Assembly (NCBI GenBank): GCA_950295325.1 | Contig: OX485806.1 | Location: forward strand, 34,412,001-34,476,000 | Length of the DNA: 64,000 nt | Direction of reading: 5' to 3' | From: Polytrichum commune | Lineage: Eukaryota > Streptophyta > Polytrichopsida > Polytrichales > Polytrichaceae | Shown here: one piece after another, positions 1-11,705 of the stretch | How the letters are laid out: every line of letters starts with the position of its first letter | Position numbering within the stretch: position 1 is the stretch's first letter | Program-made: the position numbers and the translations under genes | The notes under the pieces: generated by a model | Databases searched by the model: none | What the model was told of the DNA's origin: nothing | Seen by the model: the letters and a program-made list of their open reading frames with translations, nothing else

Positions 1-9
1 TCCTTTTAC

Positions 10-340
10 TCAATGAGACTTTTCGTCTGGAGTTGGTTCCCAAAGACTTTTCATTGGTTGTTTTGCATACAGTACCAATAATTTATTTCCCCTTGTGACG
101 GTGCATGCTTGGAGATAGCGTCTGAAATTGAATGACGAGATACATATTTAGGTCAAACTCATTTTAGCACATCATGGCATGCCAAATTGAATTTGACACT
201 GAATGAACTAATACAAAATGTTCTTCATTCAAACCTGCACACTATCTCCAAGCACGCACCAAAAATTTACCAAACATGGAAGGTGTTGTATGAATTACGC
301 CCGACTCCCAACCAAAAGTCATGTTGAGTTAGAGGATAAC
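10..340. repeat. Foldback repeat, family F1, copy 1
   Basis: The left arm begins near position 10, and an inverted right arm lies at about 236-340. The word CTATCTCCAAGCA in the right arm is the reverse complement of the left-arm GCTTGGAGATAG, and the outer ends share an ACTTTTxGTxxGGAGTTGG core. Partial relatives lie at 1205-1360 and 2800-3050, so the element has multiplied around the LNK-like locus. It carries no coding capacity. The left end may be clipped by the window edge. Confidence 0.5.
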
Positions 341-1199
341 CCTAATTTAGTAATATCAGTTTCAACTTCTACTGCAATCAGCTCAGTTGCAATTAACAAA
401 AACAGACATCAGAAGTTTCATAAACATCCTTACAACAGTCTTGTTTACAAGTTTAATACCTATCTTGGCATTCTCAGTAACACACGAGCCATCATACTCC
501 ACCATTTCTAGCATTAGTACTAAAATAAGAGATTTTGGCAATAGCACCGACCTTGCCAGCAGGTAGAGTGTCCTCCCCAATGAACTGAGCCTGTAATTGG
601 TGACCAAAGTGTTGTTCTTTGGCTGGGTCCTCTATGCTTAAATCTTCGGAATCCTCCAGAGGTAGTATAGGAAGTGAATTGACAATTGGAACAAACTCCA
701 ATTTCAGGTCGAAGTCATCGATACTTTTTTTCACTGCTGTGCCTGGAGGAGATGCTGATGAATCATCCCACTCCATGACATCAGGGTGGCTGCTAGTCGC
801 AGATTCAAAATCTAGATCTGGACCAGAGCTGCAAGTAAATGTGAAACATTGCTTCAGAATTCTCTCACAATGTAATATGCAACAATGTCTTGTCAACCCT
901 TTCGTCACAAAAACTACTTCAAATTCATGCACTATGAAGAAGTATCACAGATTTGATGCACCATGAAGAAATATGCCCACACAAGGATTCATTGCCTAAT
1001 GATAGACAAACAAGCTCCTTCACCATAATTTTCAAAAATTCACTAGTCGCTTAGGACCTGCAAAGAACCATGACAGCAGAAGAGAAACCTGTCACCCCAA
1101 TTTAATATAAAAATCCTGCATACTAAGCGTAAGGATTGTTCATGTACATCCTAATAACCCATTGACCATAATGCCAAAGCTTCAAAAAACATGATAGAG

Positions 1200-1365
1200 T
1201 CATCCTCTAACTCAAAATGACTTTTGGTCAGGAGTTGGTTGTTTTGCATACAAGAGATTCCATGTTTGGTGGGTTTTCAGTGCATGCTGGATGTTATTTC
1301 AAAAACATTTCATATCGGTTCATTGAAGGTCAAGCTCGTTGCGGCATGCCATGACGTTCCACATA
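1200..1365. repeat. Foldback repeat, family F1, copy 2 (partial)
   Basis: It repeats the F1 left arm: CTCTAACTCAAAATGACTTT, then GGAGTTGGTTGTTTTGCATA, then a GCATGCCATG end. It lies in the intron between the second and third LNK-like blocks. The right arm is missing or degraded. Confidence 0.4.
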
Positions 1366-1858
1366 TTACAACAATTGTCATCGCTACAATGAGCCTCCAC
1401 TCTAAAATACAGCAAACCTCTAACATGATTATGAAGGTACAGGCTCACCTCAACAGATTGTCGACATCTTCCAAGGTCTCAAAACAATTATCCAAGTTGT
1501 AGTCTACTTTGCCATCATCAGTAACAGCACCAAAAAAGGGCAGGGTTGCAGGATCCTCGTCGACTAAAGTGAACACACAAGCAGACGTTACTAAACTTGT
1601 AACATCTCCTGAATACAAAGGATCTTCCATGTGGAGCCCCATTTAACTCTACCAGCCAAATCTCAAGACTTATGCTTTCTCGTCATCTCTCGACATATAG
1701 CTTCCCCTACCTGCGGTAGAAACCAAAATACAACCAGAATTTAGTACAAATTCAAAGTCCACTAGTGAGAGCTTGCCACTTGACTATGCTTGGCAATCGA
1801 GCATTATTCTTGGAAATTTATTCTTGAGCTAGAATAGAAGGGAGCGGTCACAGCTTGA

Positions 1859-2339
1859 GGGCCACTTTTCACTATGACCAAGGGCCGTGCCCATGAAATT
1901 GTGAGGACCCTTGAAACTCATCCAAATGATGTACATTGTAGAATTGAAATTGAAATCTGTGTGGTCATGGGCCTTTAAGTGTAGTGCAAAGACACACGTG
2001 ACCAGGCTCTCAACCAAATGCTATTCAACTACCATCCTACTAATGCGGACTCTTCCACACAATAAATATAGCAAATCAAAGGTTGGGAGAAGTGTCAGTC
2101 TCCCGGTTTTGTGTTCGACCCATCTCTTTGGGGTGGGCTTGACACAAAATCTGATAGACCACAAAACATATAACATGGAGAACTCCATACAGGTTTGTTC
2201 ATCCATTCAAACTTCCTTGGTCCCTTAGGCATCAAGCTCTAGTGCCTAGTGAAAAGGAACGGTCTCAGTATTCTCCACAATTGAGAGATTTTAGAATATC
2301 AATGGTCATGGGCCCTCAAGATCTGGTGTAAAGTGTCCC
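1859..2339. mobile_element. GGGCC-type MITE, family G1, copy A
   Basis: The left end reads GGGCCACTTTTCACTATGAC and the right end, reverse-complemented, begins GGGACACTTTACACCAGATC. Internally it shares GTGGTCATGGGCCTTTAAGT, TCTCCCGGTTTTGTGTT and TTGGTCCCT with copies at 18558-18993 and 59816-60306. At about 480 bp without an open frame, it is non-autonomous. It sits in an intron of the LNK-like locus. Confidence 0.65.
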
Positions 2340-2799
2340 TAAGAAAGTTAAGATCCTTTTTGTCAACAAGTACTTGTAGAAAAAATAAAGCTGCTAACCT
2401 GGTCAAAGTCCCCAGACCTGCTTGAGAAATTTCTTCTTACTCCTTCAATGTCAACATCGATACAAAGATAACTCTGGTTGCGAAATTCTCCCTGGTATAT
2501 GAATTTCCTTCTACTAAAACTTCTGCCGTTGGTCACATCTAGGTGACGACAAAACCTCCCCAAACTCTTGCTTGTGCTCCGGCACAACATGATTACCACT
2601 TTTCTCAAACCTTTCCCATATACCAAATCATCCAACTGCATATCACAAAAGAAAACCAAAAAAATAAATGCAAAGTTATATTGAGGAAATTGAAGATGTT
2701 GTAAACTGGGTTTCTCTGTCTCTGAACACTAGAAACTTCCAAATATTCTCTTACCAAACTCAAACTCTTAAACCTTAAAACCATAACACTCAGTGACAT

Positions 2800-3050
2800 T
2801 GAACAAAATGAGGCTTTTTGTTGGGAGTTGGTCCCCTAAGAGTTCCCATTGGTTGTTTTGCATACAAAATCAATGATCTTTTTCCGCTTGTGGTGCGTGG
2901 TTGGAGATAGTGTCTAAATTTGACTGAAGAGCAACCTATAAGGGTTCATTGAGTACCAAACTCATCTAGCATATCATGGCATGCCAAAATGTGTTGTATG
3001 CAAAACAACCAAATTTCAACCAAAATTGAGTTAACAGGATAGCCTATAAC
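2800..3050. repeat. Foldback repeat, family F1, copy 3
   Basis: The left arm carries GGAGTTGGTCCCCTAAGAGT and GGTTGTTTTGCATAC. A right arm at about 2996-3040 contains the inverted GTATGCAAAACAACC. Interior words (TTGGAGATAGTGTCT, CATATCATGGCATGCC) match copy 1. It lies just upstream of the LNK-like N-terminal block. Confidence 0.5.
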
Positions 3051-3130
3051 ACCTTAACCATCCTCACATCGAAGTGACAACTGTTCATTAAGAAGTAGAT
3101 CCTCAGACACACAATGGCTTCACTAATCTC

Positions 3131-5105
3131 GTGACCCCCCTTCCTCAACTGACGAAATTACATGCCACGTCACAAACAATGATTAACCTCAGTTGTGGTG
3201 GATGCAAACCCACTACAGCTTCAAGGAGGAGCCAAAGAAGTGGCTCTCTCACATCGAGATTTGAGCTGACGGCCTTTTTATACAAGCTATTTCATACCAG
3301 TTCATCTAACTGCATCACCAAACCATTGCAAGCTATTCGAGCTGAAACATGAGATTTGATGATGAAGTTCTAGAGATGGGTTCCTCTATCTCATTCTTAC
3401 ATACTTCCAGATCACTCTTACCACTCGAGCCCCATAACAGTGAATAAAGCAAGCAATTGAGTGAGTAAGCACAAAAGTATGCCACATTCCGTGACATAGC
3501 CTAACTTATAAAACCTCAACCCTCCTCACACCGAAGTGACAACTGTTCACTAAGAAAGCGCGTCCACAATGCCTTCACTATTTACAGACCCTCCCTCCTT
3601 GACCGACAAAATTACATGGCTTACCACATCGGACCGGAAAATCATACTATGTCTCACATATATTCCACGGTGATTCACAGAGAAACTCGTCTCACAGGGA
3701 GAACCCACAAACAAGAATCTGATAAACACCAAGAACCCACGAAATAACGAACCAACAAACAAACAAACAACCAAACACACATACATACAAGGGTTAACAT
3801 TAATTGTGCTGACCGATTTTTTGCAAACCCACAAAAAGCTTCAAGATTAAGTGGCTCTCCCACATCGTCCTTCGATGAAATTTGAACTACACATCCCCAA
3901 TCACGAAGACCCATAGAACGATTAATCCCTTCTTATTCTTTTTTACTTCTTAATCTTCTTTTCTAGGGAACAGAAGAGGAAAACCTATAACTCAAGTCTG
4001 AGTCTGATGAATGTCCCGAAAATACCAAGAACCCACAAAATAACGAACCGACAAACATACATACATACAAACAAGAGTTAACCTTAATTGTGATTTTTTG
4101 CAGACTTACAAAAATCTTCAAGGTTGAGAGGCTCTCCTACATCGTCCCTGAGACGAAATACACATCCCCAAGCACTCCTCACTCCCACAAAACAATCTTC
4201 TTAATCTTCTTCTCTACTGGAAGAGAAGAGGAGAACCTACAAATAAAATCTGAATCTCGTGAATGTCCAGAAAATTCCAAGCACCCACAACATAACGAAC
4301 GAACGAACAAATATACGAGGGCCAACCTTAGATGCGGTGATCGATTTTTTTCCAAAACCCACAAAAAAGCTATAAAACTAAGCGGCTCCCTCTCACATCG
4401 ACCCTTCCCCGAAAAGTAGGCTGACAAAGCCCACTCAAGATATTTTGAACCAGAAAACCCGAATATCGCAAATATCTGATCCTCTCTCACTCGAGTTTCT
4501 ACGGAACCAAAAAACCTCAAAACCTCTAACAGCCCAATTTTCTTCAAGCATCACATCGCAACACATCCCCAATTGCAAAGTCCCAAAGAACCAAATGATC
4601 CGGGCTTCTTGCTATTCTCCGATAGAACAAAAGAGAGATCCTACAGCTTTAAATCTGAAGGTGATGAATGTCCCGAAAATACCAACTACCCACAAAATGA
4701 CGAACGAACGAACGAACAGACATACATACATACAAGGGTCAACCTTAAATGTGGTGATCAATTTTTCCCAAAACCCACAAAAAGCTTCAAGATTGAGTGG
4801 CTCTCTCTCATCAACATCCCCGAAATTCGATCTGACAAAGCCCACCCAAGATATTTTGAACCAGAAAACCTCAAATATCTCAAATATCTCATCCTCTCAC
4901 TCTCGAGTCTCTACCGAACCAAAAACCTCAAAATCTCTAACAACCCAATTTTCTCCGAGCAACCACATCCCACTGTATCCCAACATGTCCTCAATTACAA
5001 AGTCCCAAGAAACCATTTGATCCAGGCTTCTCAATCCTCTCCGGTAGTACAAAAGAGAGAACATACGAATTAAGTCCGAAGGTCTGGAGCTGATGATAAA
5101 TGTCC
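3131..5105. repeat. Imperfect tandem array, units of about 250-430 bp
   Basis: The junction word AATGTCCCGAAAATACCAAG (or a close variant) recurs at about 4010, 4262, 4668 and 5098. Each is followed by ACCCACAAAATAACGAAC, a run of ACATACATACA, then TTTTTGCAxACxCACAAAAA, CTTCAAG and GTGGCTCTCTCACATCG. Partial units lie at 3200-3260 and 3730-3870. The longer units also share CAAAAACCTCAAAATCTCTA and AGTCCCAAGAAACCA. Short frames across it differ between units, so I see no coding. It lies 5' of the LNK-like gene, so it may replace or distend its promoter or leader. Confidence 0.65.
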
Positions 5106-5109
5106 CGAA

Positions 5110-5896
5110 TTGAACCTGGGCTCCTCCTGCCACTCCAAAACGGCTGCTGCATCACATCATTCTTCCCAGGTTTTTGAGTTGAGCAAACGGATTTCTGAGG
5201 TTTCAGACTCACAAATCGTAACTTAATAAAGCTTCTCGTCAACCATCCCCAATGGCCATGTAGCACCGCCCCTCCCATGAGCGGTAGACATGACAAGTTG
5301 GTGGCAACCCCCCATTGAGGCATTGGTATCTGTGTTTTCCAGACAGAAAATTGTGAAGAATCCTTGGAATCTTAATCTATTCCTTTGGTCCTATTGGCCG
5401 TGGCAATCAACTTGAAAGAGTGGCCCCACAGTGAACCTTCAACCGGACCGGATCTAAAGCTTGCATTTCACAGGCTACATGTTGGCCCTTCATTGGAATG
5501 ACAGTATCCCAGCTTTAAAGCCTGTGCCCCTTTGTCTACGTGTCAGTGTCTGGTTGGTTGTGGTCTCCGAGGTCTGGGCTCTAGCTAGAGGCGCCTTGGA
5601 GGTGTAGGGGTTAAGTTATTTCACACGCTAAGTTATTGTTTAGGTTTTGGACGCACTAAAGAAAAATTACGTCCATGGACATGTTACGGTTTTCTCTTTT
5701 GAGTTTTGGCGAATCTTTTGTTACAAACTTCAAGTATGTTGAAAGAAATATCAAAAGAAATTGCTACAAATATGAAACCTTCATCAATTTTTTTATCTTT
5801 CTCATGTACTAAACCGACAACGAAAATTCAAGAATTAAACTGGTTGACATTCACTCATCCATATAGTTCATTGCAAAAAGCAAGCACATAATCATA
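5110..5896. other. Intergenic, no feature recognised
   Basis: No recognisable gene. The stretch is slightly richer in GC around 5400-5600 than its surroundings. It ends at the left end of the Stowaway-type MITE. Confidence 0.5.
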
Positions 5897-6262
5897 CTCT
5901 CTCCATTTCAGAATAAAAGTTACGTTCTAGAAAATTCGTGGGTTCGCACTTTTAGCACAAAATTGCGTGGGTTGCATAGCTTTATTTGCTAGAAATCACT
6001 AGGAATGCTCGTGAATTCGTTGAAGACAACACGCCTGTTCATCGCCATTGACAATTGACACCGATTGATGGATGTCACACATAAAACCGCGTTGATGTGC
6101 GTCGATGTTGTCAAGTCCAAATACCAATTGTTAAACAAGTGTAAACTGTAATTTTGACTTGGTAGTTCATCAGCAACATTGTTTTTGGCAACATTCCATT
6201 TCATTTGGTGAAGTTTGAGAGAAATTTCACCAAACGTAACTTTTATTTTGAAACAGAGGGAG
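5897..6262. mobile_element. Stowaway/mariner-type MITE
   Basis: The left terminus is CTCTCTCCATTTCAGAATAA and the right terminus, reverse-complemented, is CTCCCTCTGTTTCAAAATAA. Both continue into AAGTTACGTT and are bordered by TA on each side. This is the classic plant Stowaway signature (CTCCCTCCGTTT, TA target duplication). The element is 366 bp and has no transposase, so it would need a mariner-type enzyme in trans. Confidence 0.85.
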
Positions 6263-6474
6263 TAAGTTGTTGGTAAAAAAAAATCACATGTGTACAAGCT
6301 TATGATCATAATATACTAGTATTGACCAAAAAAAAAACAAAGGTAGAAAAATGGTTTAACCTTTAGAAACTTACTTGTGTATTATATCACCATAACATTC
6401 AAGAGGGTTCATTTGTTGGTCCCTCGTATTTCATCACAAGCATTCTGGATTTCAAACTACACTATTATGCCTAA

Positions 6475-6662
6475 TTAGTGTGGGTTACCATTCGGAGGTT
6501 ATGAGTTGCTATAACTTTTTACTAACATTCTCAATTTTGATCAACTAAGTTATATCAGACTCTTCGGTGTGCATACTAACTACTTATGTTATTTGGGTAA
6601 AAAATGGTACTCTTGGTAAAATGTTATAGCAATGCATAACTCCAAATGGTAACCAGTACTAA
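6475..6662. mobile_element. MITE, family T1 (TTAGTGTGGGTTACC ends), copy 1
   Basis: The inverted termini read TTAGTGTGGGTTACCATTCG on the left and, reverse-complemented, TTAGTACTGGTTACCATTTG on the right. An inner pair GTTGCTATAAC / GTTATAGCAATG is also inverted. Length is 188 bp. Relatives lie at 58233-58424, 49689-49873 and in part at 61966-62100. Confidence 0.7.
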
Positions 6663-6667
6663 TTAGA

Positions 6668-9600
6668 CAAAAAAAAATGTAGCTCGTAGATGGCTCTTGA
6701 TCAAATTTCGCTTGGAGAAACCTCTCACAAATAGTGTTGTACTAAGAGGTATTGCCAGCACTCTTTGTCAAAGTTTGTGTAGGCCATGCGAGAAGGTGGG
6801 CCCGGTGGGTGTCGGGCTCTAGTAAATATGTTTTAGATTTAGCTAAGGTAAGCAAGTCTTCAAAGGACAATTTTCTCTCCAGCCCCACTTCCTTGTGGGA
6901 TATAAAACACTCAATTAGTGCAAGATAATTATTAGCAAATCCAAACCATGCTCATAGCCACTATCCCCCAAAAAAATCCGAAGTTCATGTCAATATCCTA
7001 GTCATTGTCAAGTGGAGATTGTCTAAATAGATTAAAACGTCTGTATAGGTCCCCCCCCCCAACATACACACACACACAATTCCATCGACTATTTCCTCTA
7101 GAATAGTGAATGAATTTTGAAAATGTTTGCAATCTCTTTTCAACACGTGTCTTTTGGTGTCCATTCTTAGACTCATAACCAACTAGTACACCACTTGAAA
7201 ATGAGGGATGCATGAGTTGTTTTGTTACTTTTAAAAAAGTGAGCACTTATATTTGATTGGTGTGTGGTTAAATGAGGATCAAAGAACAAGCACCAAAGAC
7301 ATGTGTGTCAAATAGATTGGACTATGTCTTCAATTCTAAACACTACTCCACAATCCATGGCAGACACTACTAGGAGAACCGATGTAGTCAGTTAAAGAAT
7401 CAACAAACATGCATTTTCTAATAACCATAGCTAAATCAAGGGAGGTTCAATTTTCAACCCAATATTTGTCGATGCTTCATATATAGTGGAATTGCCAATG
7501 TACCTGAAATTGTTTATTTTTTACCAAAAACAAGGTGTAACTCTATATGCGGAAGTCAAGAAACATGAAAAGTCAACCTAGGCTCGGAGGATTTGTGGCA
7601 ACCATGTAGGTTGAAGGTGGAACGTTGGGAACCCCAAGTAGCACCAAAGTTGTCAATCACTCCAAAAACACATCAAGATACCTAGTCAACCCTTGTTTTG
7701 GTTACTTGTCCTATTAACAAACCTATGTTTTTGAGTGTTATGTGGTTAAGTGTGCCTTTCAGAACAAATATCCAAAAGACATATGTTTAAAAGAGATTGG
7801 ACTACAAACTCAAAATGTGATAACCATTATAGGCCAATAGTCAACATAATTGGGGGAGGGGGGAGGACATGTATGACAATTCAATTTTGAGCATAAGGAT
7901 CTTTGCTGTAATAGTGGATAAGTAATTATTGAGCTGTGGAAAATTATGAGGAAAGTGACTACACCCTCCATTTGAATATGTTAACCATCATGTACTAATG
8001 GTGTGTTTCATATCATAGGGAAGTGGGCTAGTTGGAAACGAAGAAAAGAAAGTAACCATTGAAGGGATTCTCTACCCTACACTGAACATTTGATTTGGTG
8101 TGGCATTAAAAGTGGTGTGCCATGTTAAGTAAAGTGATATTTATGACGTATCGTGGAGCAACAAGTGTCGTGTGATGCCCGTATTAGTTGTCACCTAGTA
8201 AATGTAAAGCAATTTGATGTAGTTGGGTGGGTTTTTAGCGGGTTCAAAGGTCGAGGCTTAATGGCAAAGAATTCATGGCAGCCATGTAAGTTGAGGGTGA
8301 AAATGATGAGAACATTTGATTTGCTCCTTTGTATAATTGACCTCAAAAGTAGCATCAAAGACCCCAAATTTGTATCATGAGATCGATGTGGTATGAATCA
8401 AGCACAAACCTAAGAACATAGGCATGTTTTTACCGGGTTTCCAAGGCCAAGTATCAATGGCAACAATAAGAGTTGAAGATCAATACATCATGAACCTTTA
8501 ATAGTTTGCACTTTTTTTATATATATCCAACACGATCCCTTAAATTAATGACAAAGACCTTGAATTAGTGTATCAAGATTAAGTTGGGATGAATCAATCA
8601 TAAGCCTCTAGGATAAACTTTTTTACTAGAGTCTTAAACATGATTGTCCGAGAGCATACTCTTCATTGGAATATTAAATGACATGCACGGGTCCCTATGA
8701 AATCAAACCCCCTATAACAATAATTTATTTTTAAAAATGAATTTATTTAAAAAACCCAATGTATATGTACTAATGGCATGCTAGAAAATGGACTCATGTA
8801 TTTATACCAAGCTTTTCAATTTAGTGTGATAAAAGCCTCCACTATATATACAAAATCAGATTCATTAATTATACAGGCATTTATTACATATAAGATTCAC
8901 TTTCACTTTGCAATGAGAAAATCATTGAATATTCTTTCATTCATATCATGTAACTCAATGATCGCATCAAACAAAACAAAGACAAAAGCACAATATTTTA
9001 GCCACAATCCAAAGTGTAAACCTCAAGAGAGCCCATGAGCGCTCCAAGTGCGTCCAATTTATAAAAAATATAACCCATATGCAAATCATAACAAGAATGA
9101 ACATGATAGTCATTGAGGACTATTACCATATGACAACAATGGATGAAAACACGAATTGGATGGAACTACTACATCTATTGTTGAGTTTTCTCTAGACCTT
9201 AGGGCCCTTTTGTACATCTATCTTTCCTTCATTTACTTAATAGCCTTTTAAAATGTACACACCGGAGAAAAAGAACACCTCTCCTTTATGTATGCAATGT
9301 ATGATAATGCCTCAAACAATACCCCTTCTTACACTCACATTAGTTTGTTTGTGATATAAAGAGTCTGCCCCCCCCCCCCCTTGGCCATGATTGCCACAAA
9401 TCCCAAGCCATTCATGGCACCCATGTAAGTTGAAGGTGAAAACATTCAAAACCCTTATTTCGGAAACTTGGTTTTGTTTTGTTTGTTTGTTAATTTAATT
9501 TGAATAGCAAGAAACAATTGTCCAGAAGAATCCACAAACATGTACAAAGTAGTTTTTCATTGGACCCCTAACATGGGTGTGACAAATCCTAAGCCATGAC

Positions 9601-10914
9601 TGGACTTCTTGCTCTTTGAGTTGGGACCCCACCAATCTTACCCAAGGTTAATGATAGATATTTTGCAAAACATAAATTTTGATTTCTAGTTGGTTAAGAT
9701 CCAAAATTAGCATTGGAGACTCAAGTTCGTTCAACTCTAAATCGATTTTTCCAATAAGTGAGAGAGAATTGTTAGTATGTGTGGGAAATCAGTGAAGGTG
9801 ATATTAAATTTCTTTACATTATGAAATTAATACCACCAAAAAGATATAGGAAGCATTGTTCATCTCAACATTATTCATTAAAAATACTATTCATAACAAC
9901 ATTGTTCACTTGAAATGTACAATTAATGAGCATGTATTCATGAACTTAATACCACTTAATAAAAAATGCAACCCTTGCTAATTTTGAGACTTGACAAAAT
10001 AGTGTGTGTTTCAAGAATTAGGGCCACAAGTGCTTATTGGGATAATTGGTGTAGTTAAGATGAACCAACCACAAACCTATTATTACTACTACCCCTCTTC
10101 ACCTCAATTTGGAGCGATGGGGCCCATATTTTAAAAATGATATTTATCCATGGCCTTAATCTCCAAGTTGGAATCCCACATATTACACTCCACCTACTTG
10201 GTGGCATGCATGTCAAACATAGACCTATGGACAACTTGGAGTCTCCTTTAGCCAATTTGACCTCATAATTAACATCAGAGACCTCGAAGTTTGAGCACGG
10301 CTAGGGCTAGAGCTAGACACTAATCTCTTTGAGTTGGACCCCCACCAATAGTACCCAAGCTGAAAACGTATTCAAGTATATTATAACATCCGTTTTTGTT
10401 GTTTTTAGATGATCAACGTTGGAATCAACATCATGCCCCAAATTAGTATAGAATAACCCACTTAAGATGAATTTACCACAAACCTATAAGAATCCAACTC
10501 AATGAGATGGTGTCTAGCCCTAGCCCATGTCTAAGTGTGTTGCTCTTTGAGGTAAGACACTACCAATCTTATTGTCGTGAACTCATAACCCAAGGAATTT
10601 AGTTTAAACTTGCTCTCCATGGGTTTGTGGTTACATCATTCCAATTGGGTTTCAAAATACTAAGTCGGGTTTGCAATGCTAATTCATGACTTGACTCAAC
10701 TACTTGAAGTAGTTTCTATGTTAAAAAGAAAATAAGAAAGAAACGTTGGTGTTCTAGTAGCACAAACATGAATACAAGCCCATCCGCCTTATGAGTGTAT
10801 GATCAAGTATGACCATGATGTAATATACGGTTAGTATTTCCTTTGTTAAAATGCATGGTCGCATGTGTTTCCACTCGATTGTTAAAATCCATTCATTTGA
10901 AGCTATCCACAACT
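6668..10914. other. Gene-poor AT-rich stretch with dispersed repeat fragments
   Basis: No gene is recognised. Short dispersed repeats recur. A GATGAAxxAxxCACAAACCTA word appears near 8390, 10060 and 10460, with a relative near 38800. CATGGCAxCCATGTAAGTTG appears near 8275 and 9415. A GTGTxTxAAAxAGATTGGACTA word appears near 7305 and 7785, with relatives near 24380 and 42500. A CTCTTTGAGTTGGxxCCCC word appears near 9613 and 10322, with relatives at 43780, 47300 and 61590. Poly-C runs lie near 7052 and 9367. The frames present are short and show no family signature. Confidence 0.5.
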
Positions 10915-11705
10915 ATAGCTAAGGTAGAAAAACAAAAAACGATGAAAATAAGTTGATTCACCTAGAAAGAGTGGCTTGAAATTTGTGCAATATTTTTTTA
11001 GAGATGGAGTAGAGGTATTGACGAGGAATGTAAGTTGTTGCATAATTTTACTCATTGTAAATAAGTAGTCACATTTTTCCAAAGAGGCAAGTAAGTCAAA
11101 TCTCTACTCGTATACACCCTAACCTCCACAATGTAACTTCATCTCTTATATCCCAAACCCTAGAAAACGGATGTGTTTAGTTTAAATCTCCTTCCTTGTT
11201 GTCACATCTCCCTTTTATATCTCACGGGTTTTGACATGAATATAGCCCACCAAATAATTCAAATATCACATGCTCACACACACATCACGTTGTCATCATT
11301 GTCATCATTACAATGTTGACTTTGTGTTATTTCATATTGTCACATGCTACACTGATTCTCTATTATCATGCATCCAAGTTAACACAACGGACGTCATAAT
11401 ATCACCTGCACTTTGGTTGTCACATGCGTGATATTAGGGAGGTTAGAGTGCCCTAGAGTCTCCCCTAATTCGAGCATCAAAATATCATGCTTTGCATACG
11501 AATGCACACATTACTGTTAACTAAATGGCACCCAAAGTGAACATGAGTGGTGTGGAACAAGACCTATCTGACCAATCGCTACATCTGACCTATCATTACA
11601 TCCTTTGGACCACCACTTTTATAATCAACTGTTCTGGATTCACATGAGTATCATTATATTCCTTGTCTAGTGCACCAATAGCGCCCATTCACCGTTTTCT
11701 TTTCT
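10915..11705 (+). repeat. Dispersed repeat R4, copy 1, split by a MITE
   Basis: The two outer parts (10915-11113 and about 11451-11705) align with the uninterrupted copies at 24838-25283 (same strand) and at 43143-43590 and 59345-59790 (opposite strand). Shared words are AGAGATGGAGTAGAGG, GGCAAGTAAGTCAAA, GAGCATCAAAATAT and GTGCACCAATAG. The part between them is absent from the other copies, so it is a later insertion. No coding potential is seen. Confidence 0.7.
11115..11450. mobile_element. MITE inserted in R4, related to the 51.2-kb element
   Basis: The left end is CACCCTAACCTCCACAATGT and the right end, reverse-complemented, is CACTCTAACCTCCCTAATAT. These resemble the termini of the 1.85-kb element at 51199-53046 (CACCCTAACCTTGATAATGT). 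It interrupts an R4 copy next to a TA, as expected for a TA-targeting family. The exact right edge is uncertain by a few bases. Confidence 0.6.

Larger units (their letters stand above)
383..2641 (-). pseudogene. LNK-like clock-output gene, decayed or strongly diverged
   Basis: Three short blocks characteristic of plant LNK proteins (transcriptional co-activators that act with RVE/MYB clock factors in the nucleus) occur in the right order on the minus strand. (1) At 2641-2560, LDDLVYG is followed one frame over by FEKSGNHVVPEH, like the LNK N-terminus (LDDLVWGE...HIVP). (2) At 1608-1457, VDYNLDNCFETLEDVDNLL resembles the DYGW..IGNFEDVDRMF block. (3) At 560-520, IGEDTL continues one frame over into YLLARS, like the C-terminal IRDSLYRLARS block. 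The junction from AG|gtgagc (about 1456) to the acceptor before 828 keeps the frame and gives LLSSGPDLDFE. Blocks 1 and 3 each need a one-base shift, and the shifted frame of exon 1 then meets TAG TAG. I therefore call it a probable pseudogene; assembly indels are the main alternative. The intron at 1.65-2.40 kb holds a MITE. Family assignment is from motif memory only. Confidence 0.5.

Noticed and set aside
4445-5073. Plus-strand frames of 166 and 191 codons
   Set aside because: They run across the tandem array, change frame between units and have low-complexity Ser/Thr/Asn/Lys composition.
7052-9380. CRISPR-like or regularly spaced repeats
   Set aside because: The recurring words are dispersed transposon fragments at irregular distances. 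No array of short direct repeats with uniform spacers exists in the window.
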